From Pseudonocardia sp. CNS-004 (lineage in GTDB: Bacteria > Actinomycetota > Actinomycetes > Mycobacteriales > Pseudonocardiaceae), in contig MKJV01000134.1 of NCBI GenBank assembly GCA_001942185.1, positions 116,070-180,069 of the forward strand: a DNA stretch of 64,000 nt, read 5' to 3'. Every line of letters begins with the position of its first letter. Positions within the stretch are counted from its first letter, which is position 1. The translations under genes and the position numbers were made by a program. Shown piece after piece: positions 1 through 7,241 of the stretch. Under the pieces are notes generated by a model. It ran no database searches. It had not been told where the DNA came from and worked only from the letters and a program-made list of their open reading frames with translations.

Positions 1-189
1 CACCACGGCTTCGTGGGCGATCAGATCGTCGCGCGTGCCCAGCGGACGGTCGGTCGGGACATCGCTGACGATGGCGGCGAGGTCCCCGTGGACGACGGTG
101 GACACCTTCTCCGACGGTCCGAGGCCGGTCAGGCCCTCCGGCAGCTGGGCGTCCGCCCCGAGAATCCCGTACACGTACACCGCGGTCAT
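1..189 (-). CDS. gvpL: Gas vesicle protein GvpL/GvpF family (partial, N-terminus only)
   Basis: The reverse strand from ATG at 189 reads MTAVYVYGILGADAQLPEGL and runs off the left edge of the window, so only about 63 residues are seen. The N-terminal pattern (VYVYGI, then VVHGDLAAIVSDVP) is typical of the GvpF/GvpL family, accessory proteins found in or on gas vesicles and thought to help assembly. The start overlaps the stop of the upstream gvpJ-like gene as ATGA, so the two are translationally coupled. I prefer GvpL over GvpF because the gene order (Y-like, Z-like, J, then this) matches the Y-Z-J-L order known from Streptomyces clusters; the fragment alone cannot separate L from F. Confidence 0.85.
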   Translation of the reverse strand, partial: MTAVYVYGILGADAQLPEGLTGLGPSEKVSTVVHGDLAAIVSDVPTDRPLGTRDDLIAHEAVV

Positions 190-617
190 TCCTCACGCTC
201 CCGGGCCCGGCGCTGCGGCCGCCGCCGGGGCACTTCCTCCGGCTCCCTGTCCTCACGCTTGCGGGTCAGGACGTCGTCGACCTTGTCGACGGCCGCGTCG
301 AGCACCCCTGCGGTCTTGCCCTTCGCGCCGCCCTCGGTCATGCCCTCCACCAGGTCCGGCAGGTCCTTGCCGCCCTTGGCGTAGAGGTCGAGGCGGTTGG
401 TGGCCTCGGCGAAACGCAGGTAGGTATCGACGCTGGCCACCACGATCCGCGCGTCGATGGTGAGGATCTCGATCCCGACCAGTGATACCCGCACGAACAC
501 GTCGATCACCAGGCCGCGGTCGAGGATCAGCTCGACCACGTCGGCGAGGCTGCTCGAGCTGCCTCCGCGCTCGACGTACCCGCCGCCGCCACCCTGTCGC
601 TGGGTCGCCACCGTCAT
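186..617 (-). CDS. gvpJ: Gas vesicle structural protein GvpJ (GvpA/J family)
   Basis: 143-residue protein. Residues about 23-75 carry the GvpA/J fold signature: LADVVELILDRGLVIDVF, then a second strand-helix segment with VGIEILTIDARIVVASVDTY. This family forms or nucleates the protein shell of gas vesicles. The first 22 residues are Gly/Gln/Ser-rich, and the last about 40 residues are charged (KREDREPEEVPRRRPQRR), longer than in the major shell protein GvpA; this favours a GvpJ-type minor shell protein. It sits in a tight operon: its ATG overlaps the stop of the SRPBCC gene upstream (ATGA at 614-617) and its own stop overlaps the next start. Reading frame intact. Confidence 0.88.
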   Translation of the reverse strand: MTVATQRQGGGGGYVERGGSSSSLADVVELILDRGLVIDVFVRVSLVGIEILTIDARIVVASVDTYLRFAEATNRLDLYAKGGKDLPDLVEGMTEGGAKGKTAGVLDAAVDKVDDVLTRKREDREPEEVPRRRPQRRAREREE

Positions 618-1729
618 GCGTCACCGCCTCGTCGTTGCCTGGACGCCGTCACCGGCTCGCGGTCGGGCTCCTCCTCGACCGGCTCCTCGGCTTCGTCGTC
701 GTACTCGTCCTCGTCGTACTCGTCCCCCTCGTCTTCCTCGGGGTAGTACTCGTCCTCCTCGTCGCCTTCCTCGTCGCCGTAGTCGCCTTCGTCGCGCTCC
801 TCTTCGTCGCGCTCGGCGTCGCCGGGCTCGGGCTCGCGGGTCTCGCCGGACTCCTCCTGAGCCCGCTGCTCCTCCTCGACGGCTTCCTCGTGGGTCCTGA
901 CGACCTCGTTGTCGCGGATCTCGCCGCGCCAGCCCTCGACCTCGTCCTGCCGGGTCAGCACGTGGCTCATCGCGTGCCGGCGGAAGTGCTGGAACTCCAG
1001 GCGGGCGCGCCGACCCTGGGCGCGCCAGATGTTGCCGGTGCGTTCGAAAAGACCCTGCGGGTAGTACTCGAGCACGAGCAGCACCCGGGTGAGGTTCGGC
1101 CCGAGCGACGTGAACGTGACCGCGCCGTCGACGTGCCCCTTCGCCCCCTTCGAGCGCCACACGATGTGCGAGTCGGGCACCTGCTCGACGACCGTCGCCT
1201 CGAAGGTGCGGTGCGACCAGAGGACCTGGGCCTTCCAGTTGGTCTTCTCGTCGCTCTCCTGCTCGACGGACTCCACCTTCTTCATGAACGTGGGGAAGTC
1301 GGCGAGCTGGGTCCACAGGTCGTACGTGGTGCGCAGCGGCAACCCGATGTCCTGGTCCTCGCTGATGACGGTGACCTTGAGCTTCTTACCGCCGCCTCCT
1401 CCGCCTCCGCCGCCGAGGACGTTCTGCGCCTTCTCCTTGAGGGCGCCGAACCCGCGGGAGAGCAGCCCGCCCCGCGACTCCCCCTCGCCGTCGTCCTCGC
1501 CGTCGTCCTTCCGGCTCTCCACGTCGGGGCTGAACACCTCGCGCAGCCCTCGGCCGCCGCTCTCGGCAACCCCCGTCAGGCGGTCCGACAGGTCCGTCAC
1601 CCGGTCCGCTGCCGACTCGGCAGCCCGCTGCACGAGCAGCGTCAGCAGCCGCTGCCCCGCGTCGCGAAGCGCGTCGACGGGCACGGCCTCCTTGGCCTTC
1701 TCCGTGGTGCTACTCGTGCTGTCAGCCAT
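614..1729 (-). CDS. Gas-vesicle cluster SRPBCC protein, GvpZ-like
   Basis: 371 residues from the ATG at 1729 (MADSTSSTTEKAKEAVPVDA). I chose this start because it overlaps the end of the upstream gene by 8 bases, whereas the longer in-frame extension is low-complexity Arg/Pro/Ala. Residues about 1-70 are helical, 106-114 are nine consecutive glycines, 115-265 form an SRPBCC/polyketide-cyclase-like domain (LPLRTTYDLWTQLADFPTFM; later WRSKGAKGHVDGAVTF), and the last about 85 residues are an extremely acidic Asp/Glu/Tyr tail. Known actinobacterial gas-vesicle clusters have two poorly characterised genes, gvpY and gvpZ, just before gvpJ; this gene occupies the Z position. Function in vesicle formation is inferred from position only. 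Confidence 0.75.
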   Translation of the reverse strand: MADSTSSTTEKAKEAVPVDALRDAGQRLLTLLVQRAAESAADRVTDLSDRLTGVAESGGRGLREVFSPDVESRKDDGEDDGEGESRGGLLSRGFGALKEKAQNVLGGGGGGGGGKKLKVTVISEDQDIGLPLRTTYDLWTQLADFPTFMKKVESVEQESDEKTNWKAQVLWSHRTFEATVVEQVPDSHIVWRSKGAKGHVDGAVTFTSLGPNLTRVLLVLEYYPQGLFERTGNIWRAQGRRARLEFQHFRRHAMSHVLTRQDEVEGWRGEIRDNEVVRTHEEAVEEEQRAQEESGETREPEPGDAERDEEERDEGDYGDEEGDEEDEYYPEEDEGDEYDEDEYDDEAEEPVEEEPDREPVTASRQRRGGDA

Positions 1730-2363
1730 CGCTCTCGGCCTTCCGTGTGCGCGGGCTGCGCCGTCCGTTGCCGGACTTGCCGGTGCCCTTTCCGGCCGGG
1801 CCGGCCGTGCCGCTCGTGGTGCGCCGGGCGCTCGTGGTGGCCGCACCCGCCCGTCCGCCGGACGCCTGCGTGGCGCGGGCCCGTGCCGGACGCCGTCGTG
1901 CCGGTGCGCTGTCCTCCGCGGGGCCCTCGTCGGCGGGGCCCTCGTCGGCGGGTTCGTCCTCGCGCGGCTCGTCGTCGGCCGCGGGCTCCTCGACGTACTC
2001 GTCCTCGGCGTCCTGTTCCGGGGGTGGTTCCTCCGGCGTGCGGCGTTGCGGGGTGCCGAGATCGCCGAGCGACTCCACGCGCCGGCCGACGCGGTCGGTG
2101 ATCGACTCCACCTGCCGTGTCGCGACCGCCAGGGCCGCGGTCTTGCCCGCCTCCATCAATCTGCCGCGCACCTCGTCGGTGAGCCGCGCCAGCTCGGGTG
2201 AGGCGCTCAGCAGCTTCGACCCGCCCTTGAGTAGCTCACCCGGCCCGCCGGCGCGCCGGCCCGCCGCCATCCCGGCGAACATCAGGGCAAGCTTCATCTT
2301 CTTGGTCCGCCCGAGTAGGTAGCCACCGGCCACCCCGAGCGCAACCCGCGCTCCACACTTCAC
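1722..2363 (-). CDS. Gas-vesicle cluster accessory protein, GvpY-like
   Basis: 213 residues, GTG start at 2363 preceded by GGAG. The N-terminus is hydrophobic with the motif ALGVAGGYLLGRTKKMKLAL, followed by a helical region (about 40-100). After that come an acidic stretch (DEYVEEPAADDEPREDEPADEG-type composition, about 118-150) and a basic Ala/Arg/Thr/Gly tail (about 152-213). No catalytic motif is visible. It is the first gene of the visible gas-vesicle transcription unit and overlaps the GvpZ-like start by 8 bases. Identification as GvpY-like rests on operon position and on the N-terminal motif seen in homologues next to actinobacterial gvp genes. The usual upstream genes gvpO, gvpA, gvpF and gvpG are not on this side. 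Confidence 0.65.
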   Translation of the reverse strand: MKCGARVALGVAGGYLLGRTKKMKLALMFAGMAAGRRAGGPGELLKGGSKLLSASPELARLTDEVRGRLMEAGKTAALAVATRQVESITDRVGRRVESLGDLGTPQRRTPEEPPPEQDAEDEYVEEPAADDEPREDEPADEGPADEGPAEDSAPARRRPARARATQASGGRAGAATTSARRTTSGTAGPAGKGTGKSGNGRRSPRTRKAESDG

Positions 2364-2422
2364 TGATCTCCACTCCTCGCTGTTCCGCGCAATCCACTCC
2401 TCGGTAGGAGCGCTTCGTGCAT

Positions 2423-2448
2423 CTACCCGAGGCGTCGCTCAGGAACAC
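2423..2448 (-). promoter_or_regulatory. Candidate SigB-type promoter for the gas-vesicle operon
   Basis: On the reverse strand GTGT (2445-2448) is followed after 16 bases by GGGTAG (2423-2428), about 60 bases upstream of the GvpY-like start. This matches the general actinobacterial stress sigma factor pattern GNNT-N14-16-GGGTA. Seen directly as a pattern; use is inferred. Confidence 0.35.
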
Positions 2449-2591
2449 CCGGGCGCCCCGAACGCGGAAAGTTCCTCGGGAACTTGGGCCATTCGGAGCA
2501 TTCATCGTCCTGCGGGTGTCCGCATTTGCGTGGGGCAGCTCCGGGAATCGGACGTATGCCTTCGGTGCTCCGCAGACGGAGCGGCGCGCGC

Positions 2592-2810
2592 TCAGGAGGC
2601 CGCACGGGCTGCCCCGACGATCGCCACGACGATCAGGAAGAGGAGCAGCAGGACGACGGTCACGGGGAGCAGGAGCACTGCGAGCACGAGCGCCGCGACC
2701 AACGCCCCCCGCGCGGCGGGGCTGAGGGCGCGGAGACCGCCCACGAGTGCGCCCCACAGCGGATTCCCCCCGCCGACGACCGCCCGCGAGCCTCCGATCA
2801 GTGCGTTCAT
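2592..2810 (-). CDS. Small membrane protein of unknown function
   Basis: 72 residues from ATG at 2810 (MNALIGGSRAVVGGGNPLWG). A longer in-frame extension exists, but this start overlaps the stop of the gene upstream as ATGA, which fixes it. Residues about 35-68 are one long hydrophobic segment (ALVAALVLAVLLLPVTVV and on), enough for one long or two short membrane passes with a proline in the middle. It forms a two-gene unit with the 119-residue protein before it and lies upstream of the gas-vesicle operon on the same strand, separated by 228 bases. No family recognised; a link to gas vesicles is possible but unproven. Confidence 0.6.
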   Translation of the reverse strand: MNALIGGSRAVVGGGNPLWGALVGGLRALSPAARGALVAALVLAVLLLPVTVVLLLLFLIVVAIVGAARAAS

Positions 2811-3166
2811 CCGGAATCCGCCCCGCGTGCAACCGCGTCCAGCCAGCGTGCAAGGCCCTCGACTCCGTCCAGGGCGATCCCGAACGCGCGGTCCAGCACT
2901 GTCGCGAGCAACCGCCGCAGGCTCGCCTTCAACTCCTCCGACGGTGCCGGTTGGTCGGGTCCCGACCCGTTGCCGCCGGGGATCCTCAGCACCCCCGGTG
3001 CCGCTTCCCGTGTGCTGGTCTCGCCCACCTGGACCACCTCGCTCCGTCCGTGATTCGCTCGCGCGATCGTCGACCACCGTTCCGCGTACCCGGGAGACGC
3101 GTGGATCACGGTGAATTCCGAGGTGTTCGGCAGGACGGAGTAGTGCGGATCCTCCGATTCGTCCAA
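2807..3166 (-). CDS. Hypothetical protein, 119 residues
   Basis: Starts MDESEDPHYSVLPNTSEFTV; predicted soluble, no signal peptide or membrane segment. The N-terminal half looks like a small mixed alpha/beta unit (HASPGYAERWSTIARANHGR, then SEVVQVGE), and the C-terminal half (about 75-119) is a helical region with many Leu/Ala/Arg. I do not recognise the family. Its stop overlaps the start of the 72-residue membrane protein (ATGA at 2807-2810), so the two are likely made together; a soluble-plus-membrane pair next to the gas-vesicle operon is all the context available. Confidence 0.5.
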   Translation of the reverse strand: MDESEDPHYSVLPNTSEFTVIHASPGYAERWSTIARANHGRSEVVQVGETSTREAAPGVLRIPGGNGSGPDQPAPSEELKASLRRLLATVLDRAFGIALDGVEGLARWLDAVARGADSG

Positions 3167-3482
3167 TCGGAGACGACCGTCTATCCGCCGGGTGTGTGGC
3201 TCGGACGGTCGGCTCGGCGTGCGCCGGCCGATGATCTCGGCACCTGCCCGACGACGATCTGTACGGTGGCAATGCCTGCCGGAAACGCTTATCAGGCAAG
3301 GGAAATTTGCGTTGCGAACTCTTTCGCGGTGCCGTCCCGGACCTGGCGACCCTCCGCGCAGACACCGCTGCGCCGTCGGGAATCACGAGCTGGACGTGGG
3401 CCGCGCCGGCGCGTTCCACGCTCTCCCGTGCCGCCGGCGGTCGTACCGGTGGGCTACCCGGGACGCGCGCCGGTACGCGAAA
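3167..3482. other. Gene-free region upstream of the 2592-3166 unit
   Basis: No convincing coding sequence on either strand. A TGCCTG/CAGGCA inverted repeat lies around 3269-3298 in a locally AT-richer stretch (GGGAAATTTGCGTTGCG), a likely place for the promoter of the minus-strand pair. Confidence 0.4.
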
Positions 3483-3520
3483 GACCGGGGCCCGCCTCGG
3501 TGAGGAGGCGGGCCCCGGTC
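3483..3520 (-). terminator. Strong hairpin downstream of the F420-type oxidoreductase
   Basis: Perfect 16-bp stem: GACCGGGGCCCGCCTC (3483-3498) pairs with GAGGCGGGCCCCGGTC (3505-3520), loop of 6. It lies about 50 bases beyond the stop of the gene at 3573 on the reverse strand; there is no U-tract, as is usual in actinobacteria. Confidence 0.75.
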
Positions 3521-3572
3521 CCGGGTGCCCTGTCGGGTGGTGGTCAGCCCCGTGGATTCGAGGACGGACCGG

Positions 3573-4448
3573 TCACGTGCAGGGGGAGATGATCTCGTCG
3601 GCGGCCCACCGCGCGACGCCGGTGGGGTAGGGCGTCGGCAGCGTGAGGACGATGTGGCGGAAGCCGGCCTTGACGGCCGCCCCGACGGCCTTGCGGGTGG
3701 TGTCGGGCCGGTCGTAGGAGACGGGAAGGGGCATCGAGCGGGTGATCGCGGCCGGGTCGCGGCCGATCTCGACGCAGTGGCGGTCCAGGAGCGCGCTGCG
3801 GCGGGCGGCCTCGTCGATCTCGTCGAGGGAGTGGGAGGGGAAGTTCCACAGGTCGGCGTGCTCGGCGGCCACGCGCAGCGTCCGCCCGGCGCGTCCACCG
3901 ATCATGATCGGCGGGCCGGGCCGCTGCACCGGCTTGGGGTTGCAGAAGGCGCCGGTGAGCTGGACGTGGGCGCCGTGGAAGTCGAACGGTTCGTCCTCCG
4001 TCCACATGCGACGGATCACGGTGCACGCCTCCCCGAGGCGTTCCACGGCGCCCGCGGCGTCCTGGTAGTGCAGGCCGTGGGCCTCGTACTCGCGCCGGGC
4101 CAGCGGATGGGTCGGGAGGGAGCCTGCGCCGATGCCGAACTCGAGCCGTCCGCCGGACACGATGTCGACGGTGGCGGCGATCCTGGCCAGTATCGCGGGC
4201 GGGCGGATGCGGTTGCTGGTGACGAGCAACCCGAGGCGCAGCCGCCGGGTCTGCGCGGCGAGGGCGGAGAGCAGGGTCCAGCCCTCGTGGATCGGCCCGC
4301 TCGGGTCGCCCGCGATCGGTAGGAGGTGGTCGAAGAGCCAGGCGTGTTCGATCTCGGGGATCGCGTCGGCGTCGCGCCAGACCTGGAGGATGTCGAGGTA
4401 GTCGACCTGCATGGGAGCGGTCATGATCCCGAAACTGGTGTCCGGCAT
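3573..4448 (-). CDS. LLM class (luciferase-like) F420-dependent-type oxidoreductase
   Basis: 291 residues from ATG at 4448 (MPDTSFGIMTAPMQVDYLDI); a longer upstream extension crosses the operator and is rejected. TIM-barrel flavin/F420 family: AWLFDHLLPI near residue 40 (typical DH motif), then LGLLVTSNRIRPPAILARIA, GRLEFGIGAGSLPTHPLARR near 105-125 and IMIGGRAGRTLRVAAEHADL near 190. Members use coenzyme F420 or FMN to oxidise or reduce small organic substrates; the substrate cannot be told. The gene is divergent from a TetR regulator across a 39-bp palindromic operator and ends at a strong hairpin, so it looks like a single-gene unit under that regulator. Frame intact. Confidence 0.85.
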   Translation of the reverse strand: MPDTSFGIMTAPMQVDYLDILQVWRDADAIPEIEHAWLFDHLLPIAGDPSGPIHEGWTLLSALAAQTRRLRLGLLVTSNRIRPPAILARIAATVDIVSGGRLEFGIGAGSLPTHPLARREYEAHGLHYQDAAGAVERLGEACTVIRRMWTEDEPFDFHGAHVQLTGAFCNPKPVQRPGPPIMIGGRAGRTLRVAAEHADLWNFPSHSLDEIDEAARRSALLDRHCVEIGRDPAAITRSMPLPVSYDRPDTTRKAVGAAVKAGFRHIVLTLPTPYPTGVARWAADEIISPCT

Positions 4449-4491
4449 GGAGCTCTGGTCCTCTCGTGCCCGCGAGGGCACACTAGATAAA

Positions 4492-4530
4492 CGGAACGTT
4501 GCTCCGCTCACTATACGGAGCAACGTTCCG
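4492..4530. promoter_or_regulatory. TetR operator in divergent intergenic region
   Basis: CGGAACGTTGCTCCG (4492-4506) and its exact reverse complement CGGAGCAACGTTCCG (4516-4530), separated by CTCACTATA. Each arm contains the small palindrome AACGTT. It is centred between the oxidoreductase start (4448) and the TetR start (4560), so binding would control both. Confidence 0.8.
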
Positions 4531-4559
4531 ATTAGCACGTTCGGACTCGGGGGAGCGGT

Positions 4560-5183
4560 GTGGTGAGCGACGCGAGGGTGCGGCGCGCCCGCCACCGGCC
4601 CAAGCGCGCCGACGCCCGGCGCAACGAGGAGGCGCTGCTCGACGCCGCCGCAGCGGTGTTCGTCACCTCGGGGGTGGATGCGCCGGTGCGGGAGGTCGCG
4701 GCCGCGGCCGGCGTCGGGATGGGCACGATCTACCGGCACTTCCCGACCAGGGCCGATCTGATCATCGCCGTGTACCGGCACCAGGTCGAGGCGTGCGCCG
4801 AGGCCGGCCCGGCGCTGCTGGCGGCCGGTCCGACCCCGTACGCCGCCCTCGCCCGGTGGATCGACCGGTTCGTCGACTTCCTGGTCACCAAGCACGGGCT
4901 GGCCGCGGTGCTGCAGTCCGACGACACCGGCTTCGCCGCCCTGCACGCCTACTTCGTCGACCGGCTCACGCCCGTGTGCGACCAGTTGCTCGATGCCGCC
5001 GCGGCGGCGGGGCAGATCCGCCCCGGTCTGGAGGCCTACGAGGTCATGCGCGGCATCGGGAACCTCTGCGTCGGGGCCGACAGTGACCCCCGCTACGACG
5101 CCCGCAGGCTGGTGGGGTTGCTCGTTGCGGGCCTTCGCACCGAGGTTGGTGACGCAGCCGGTTCGGGTGGTGACTGCGGGTAA
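4560..5183 (+). CDS. TetR family transcriptional regulator
   Basis: 207 residues, GTG start at 4560 (MVSDARVRRARHRPKRADAR) with a G-rich ribosome site before it. HTH at about 22-65: EEALLDAAAAVFVTSGVDAP, VREVAAAAGVGMGTIYRHFP, ending in the classic YRHFPTRADLI. C-terminal ligand-binding part includes LARWIDRFVDFLVTKHGLAA, as in the SbtR-like TetR C-terminal domain. Divergent from the F420-type oxidoreductase with a perfect palindromic operator between them, so it most likely represses that gene and itself and responds to the enzyme's substrate or a related compound. Confidence 0.9.
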   Translation: MVSDARVRRARHRPKRADARRNEEALLDAAAAVFVTSGVDAPVREVAAAAGVGMGTIYRHFPTRADLIIAVYRHQVEACAEAGPALLAAGPTPYAALARWIDRFVDFLVTKHGLAAVLQSDDTGFAALHAYFVDRLTPVCDQLLDAAAAAGQIRPGLEAYEVMRGIGNLCVGADSDPRYDARRLVGLLVAGLRTEVGDAAGSGGDCG

Positions 5184-5238
5184 CAGGTGCAGGTGGACGA
5201 CTGGTAGCCTCCGTTTCGGCCAGCGCAGCCGGCCGTTC

Positions 5239-5340
5239 GGTGGTACCCGTCGCCCACACTCCTCCCGGCGCGGCGGGTACCACCACCGGCGAATGGCATT
5301 TCCGCGCGAAGAAGCCCAGCTGCTCGGGCAGGTGCGGAAA
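5239..5340 (+). promoter_or_regulatory. Structured 5' leader of modA (possible riboswitch)
   Basis: Two stem-loops precede modA. The first is GGTGGTACCCG (5239-5249) with CGGGTACCACC (5274-5284), a perfect 11-bp stem. The second is TTTCCGC (5299-5305) with GCGGAAA (5334-5340), holding an inner GCCC/GGGC stem. The leader begins soon after the tetR stop and ends about 65 bases before modA. A molybdenum-cofactor-type riboswitch is one explanation because those RNAs can sit before molybdate-uptake genes, but I cannot match the consensus by eye. Confidence 0.35.
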
Positions 5341-5405
5341 AGCCGGCCTCATGAAGGCGCAGATGCGGAGATAGGCTGCCGTCGGACGTGCCGTGAGGGA
5401 GGCCG

Positions 5406-6179
5406 ATGGTGAGGACTCGACTGCAGGTGCTGCTCGCTGCCGGGCTGGTGGCGGCGTTGGCCGGGTGCGGAGGCGGTGGACCCGCGGTCGAGGGTTCGGG
5501 GGAGTCGCGCACGCTGAACGTGTTCGCGGCAGCCTCGCTCACCGACACGTTCACCGCCCTGAAGGACAGGTTCGAGATCGACAACCCCGGGGTGGAGGTG
5601 CGCTTGAACTTCGCGGGTTCCTCCGACCTCGCCCAGCAGATCGTGAACGGCGCCCCGGCGGACGTCTTCGCCGCGGCGAACGAGTCCACGATGACGACCG
5701 TCTCGGACGCGGGCCTGGCCGCCGGCCCGCCCGCCCTGTTCGCCACGAACGTGCTGCAGATCGCCACCCCACCCGGCAACCCGAAGGGGGTGGCGACGTT
5801 CGCCGACCTGGCCCGCCCGGACGTCACGGTGGTGGTGTGCGCGCCGCAGGTGCCCTGCGGCTCCGCCACCGAGAAGATCGAGAAGGCCACCGGCGTGACG
5901 CTGGCCCCGGTGAGCGAGGAGCCCGACGTGAAGTCGGTGCTCGGCAAGGTGTCCACCGGCAACGCCGACGCGGGGCTCGTCTACGTCACCGACGTGCGGT
6001 CGGCAGGCGACTCGGTGGACGGCGTGGACTTCCCGGAGGCCGAGCAGGCGGTGAACGACTACCCGATCGTCGCGCTGTCGAGCGGCCCCCAACCCGACCT
6101 CGCCGCGTCGTTCGTGGCTCTCGTGACCGGCGAGGTCGGGAAGAAGGCGCTGGAGGACGCCGGGTTCGGCACACCATGA
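5406..6179 (+). CDS. modA: Molybdate ABC transporter substrate-binding lipoprotein ModA
   Basis: 257 residues, ATG at 5406. N-terminal signal with lipobox LAGC, Cys about residue 21, so a membrane-anchored extracytoplasmic lipoprotein. Mature part begins TLNVFAAASLTDTFTALKDR, the ModA signature, followed by LNFAGSSDLAQQIVNGAPAD, VFAAANESTM, and late DAGLVYVTDV. It binds molybdate or tungstate for import. No modB or modC follows: the next gene is on the opposite strand only 10 bases away, so this is an orphan binding protein unless the permease lies elsewhere. A strongly structured leader precedes it, which suggests RNA-level control. Frame intact. Confidence 0.92.
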   Translation: MVRTRLQVLLAAGLVAALAGCGGGGPAVEGSGESRTLNVFAAASLTDTFTALKDRFEIDNPGVEVRLNFAGSSDLAQQIVNGAPADVFAAANESTMTTVSDAGLAAGPPALFATNVLQIATPPGNPKGVATFADLARPDVTVVVCAPQVPCGSATEKIEKATGVTLAPVSEEPDVKSVLGKVSTGNADAGLVYVTDVRSAGDSVDGVDFPEAEQAVNDYPIVALSSGPQPDLAASFVALVTGEVGKKALEDAGFGTP

Positions 6180-6189
6180 CGGCGGCTGC

Positions 6190-7241
6190 TCAGCCCCAGT
6201 CCAGCGTGCCCCCGCTCCGGTAGTCGGTCACCCGGGTCTCGAAGAAGTTCTTCTCCTTCTCCAGATCCATGGCCTCCGACATCCACGGGAACGGGTTCTC
6301 GCCTTCCCCGTGCAGGGGCTCGAGCCCGATCTGCCGGGCGCGACGGTCGGTGACGAACCGCAGGTACTGCGCGCAGGCGTCCGCGGTGAGCCCGAGCATG
6401 CCGCGGGGCACGGTGTCGCGGGCGTAGGCGATCTCCAGCTCGCAGGCCTCGCCGAGCATGCCTCGGATCTCCTCGGCGAACTCAGGTGTCCACAGGTGCG
6501 GGTTCTCGAGCTTGATCTGGTTGATGCAGTCGATGCCGAAGTTCAGGTGGATGGACTCGTCGCGCAGGATGTACTGGTACTGCTCGGCGATGCCCACCAT
6601 CTTGTTTCGGCGCCCGAGCGAGAGGATCTGGGCGAACCCCGTGTAGAACCACATGCCCTCGAAGACCACGTAGAACGCGACGAGGTCGCGCAGGAACGCC
6701 CGGTCGGCCGCGGGCGTGCCGGTGGTGAAGCCGGGGTCGGCGAGGTGCTCGGTGTAGCGCAGGGCCCACGCGTCCTTGTCGGTGATCGAGGGCACCTCGC
6801 GGTACATGTTGAACAGCTCGCCCTCGTCGAGGCCGAGGCTCTCGCAGATGTACTGGAACGTGTGGGTGTGCACGGCCTCTTCGAAGGCCTGCCGCAGCAG
6901 GTACTGGCGGCACTCGGGATTGGTCAGGTACCGGTACACGGCGAGCACGACGTTGTTGGCCACCAGCGACTCGGCGGTGGCGAAGAACCCGAGGTTGCGC
7001 TGCACCATCAGCCGCTCGTCGGCGGTGAGGCCGTCCGGGGCCCTCCACAGCGCGATGTCGGCCTGCATGCCCACCTCGGTGGGCATCCAGTGGTTGCTGC
7101 ACGCCGCGAGGTAGCGGTCCCACGCCCAGCGGTACTTCAGCGGCAGGAGCTGGTTGACATCCGCCCGGGCGTGATCATCCGCTTCGCGTCGACGTCGACC
7201 GGACCGGCGCCGCGGTCGATCGTCTCCAGGCCGGTGCTCAC
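6190..7241 (-). CDS. nrdB: Ribonucleotide reductase beta subunit NrdB, class Ic-like (frameshifted near 7172)
   Basis: Carries the metal/radical cofactor of aerobic ribonucleotide reductase, making deoxynucleotides with NrdA. GTG start at 7241 (MSTGLETIDRGAGPVDVDAK) overlaps the nrdA stop as GTGA. After RMI the frame is lost; restoring one base near 7172 (AAC instead of AC) gives the expected RMINARADVNQLLPLKYRW and an open frame to 6190, about 350 residues. Metal ligands: Asp in MQADIALWR, Glu in ATAESLVANN, Glu and His in EEAVHTHTF, Glu in VVFEGMWFYTGF, Glu and His in RDESIHLNFG. The position of the radical tyrosine (E. coli ETIHSRSY) holds Phe (EAVHTHTF), as in Chlamydia-type class Ic enzymes with a Mn/Fe cofactor. 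The one-base gap may be a sequence error. Confidence 0.88.
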
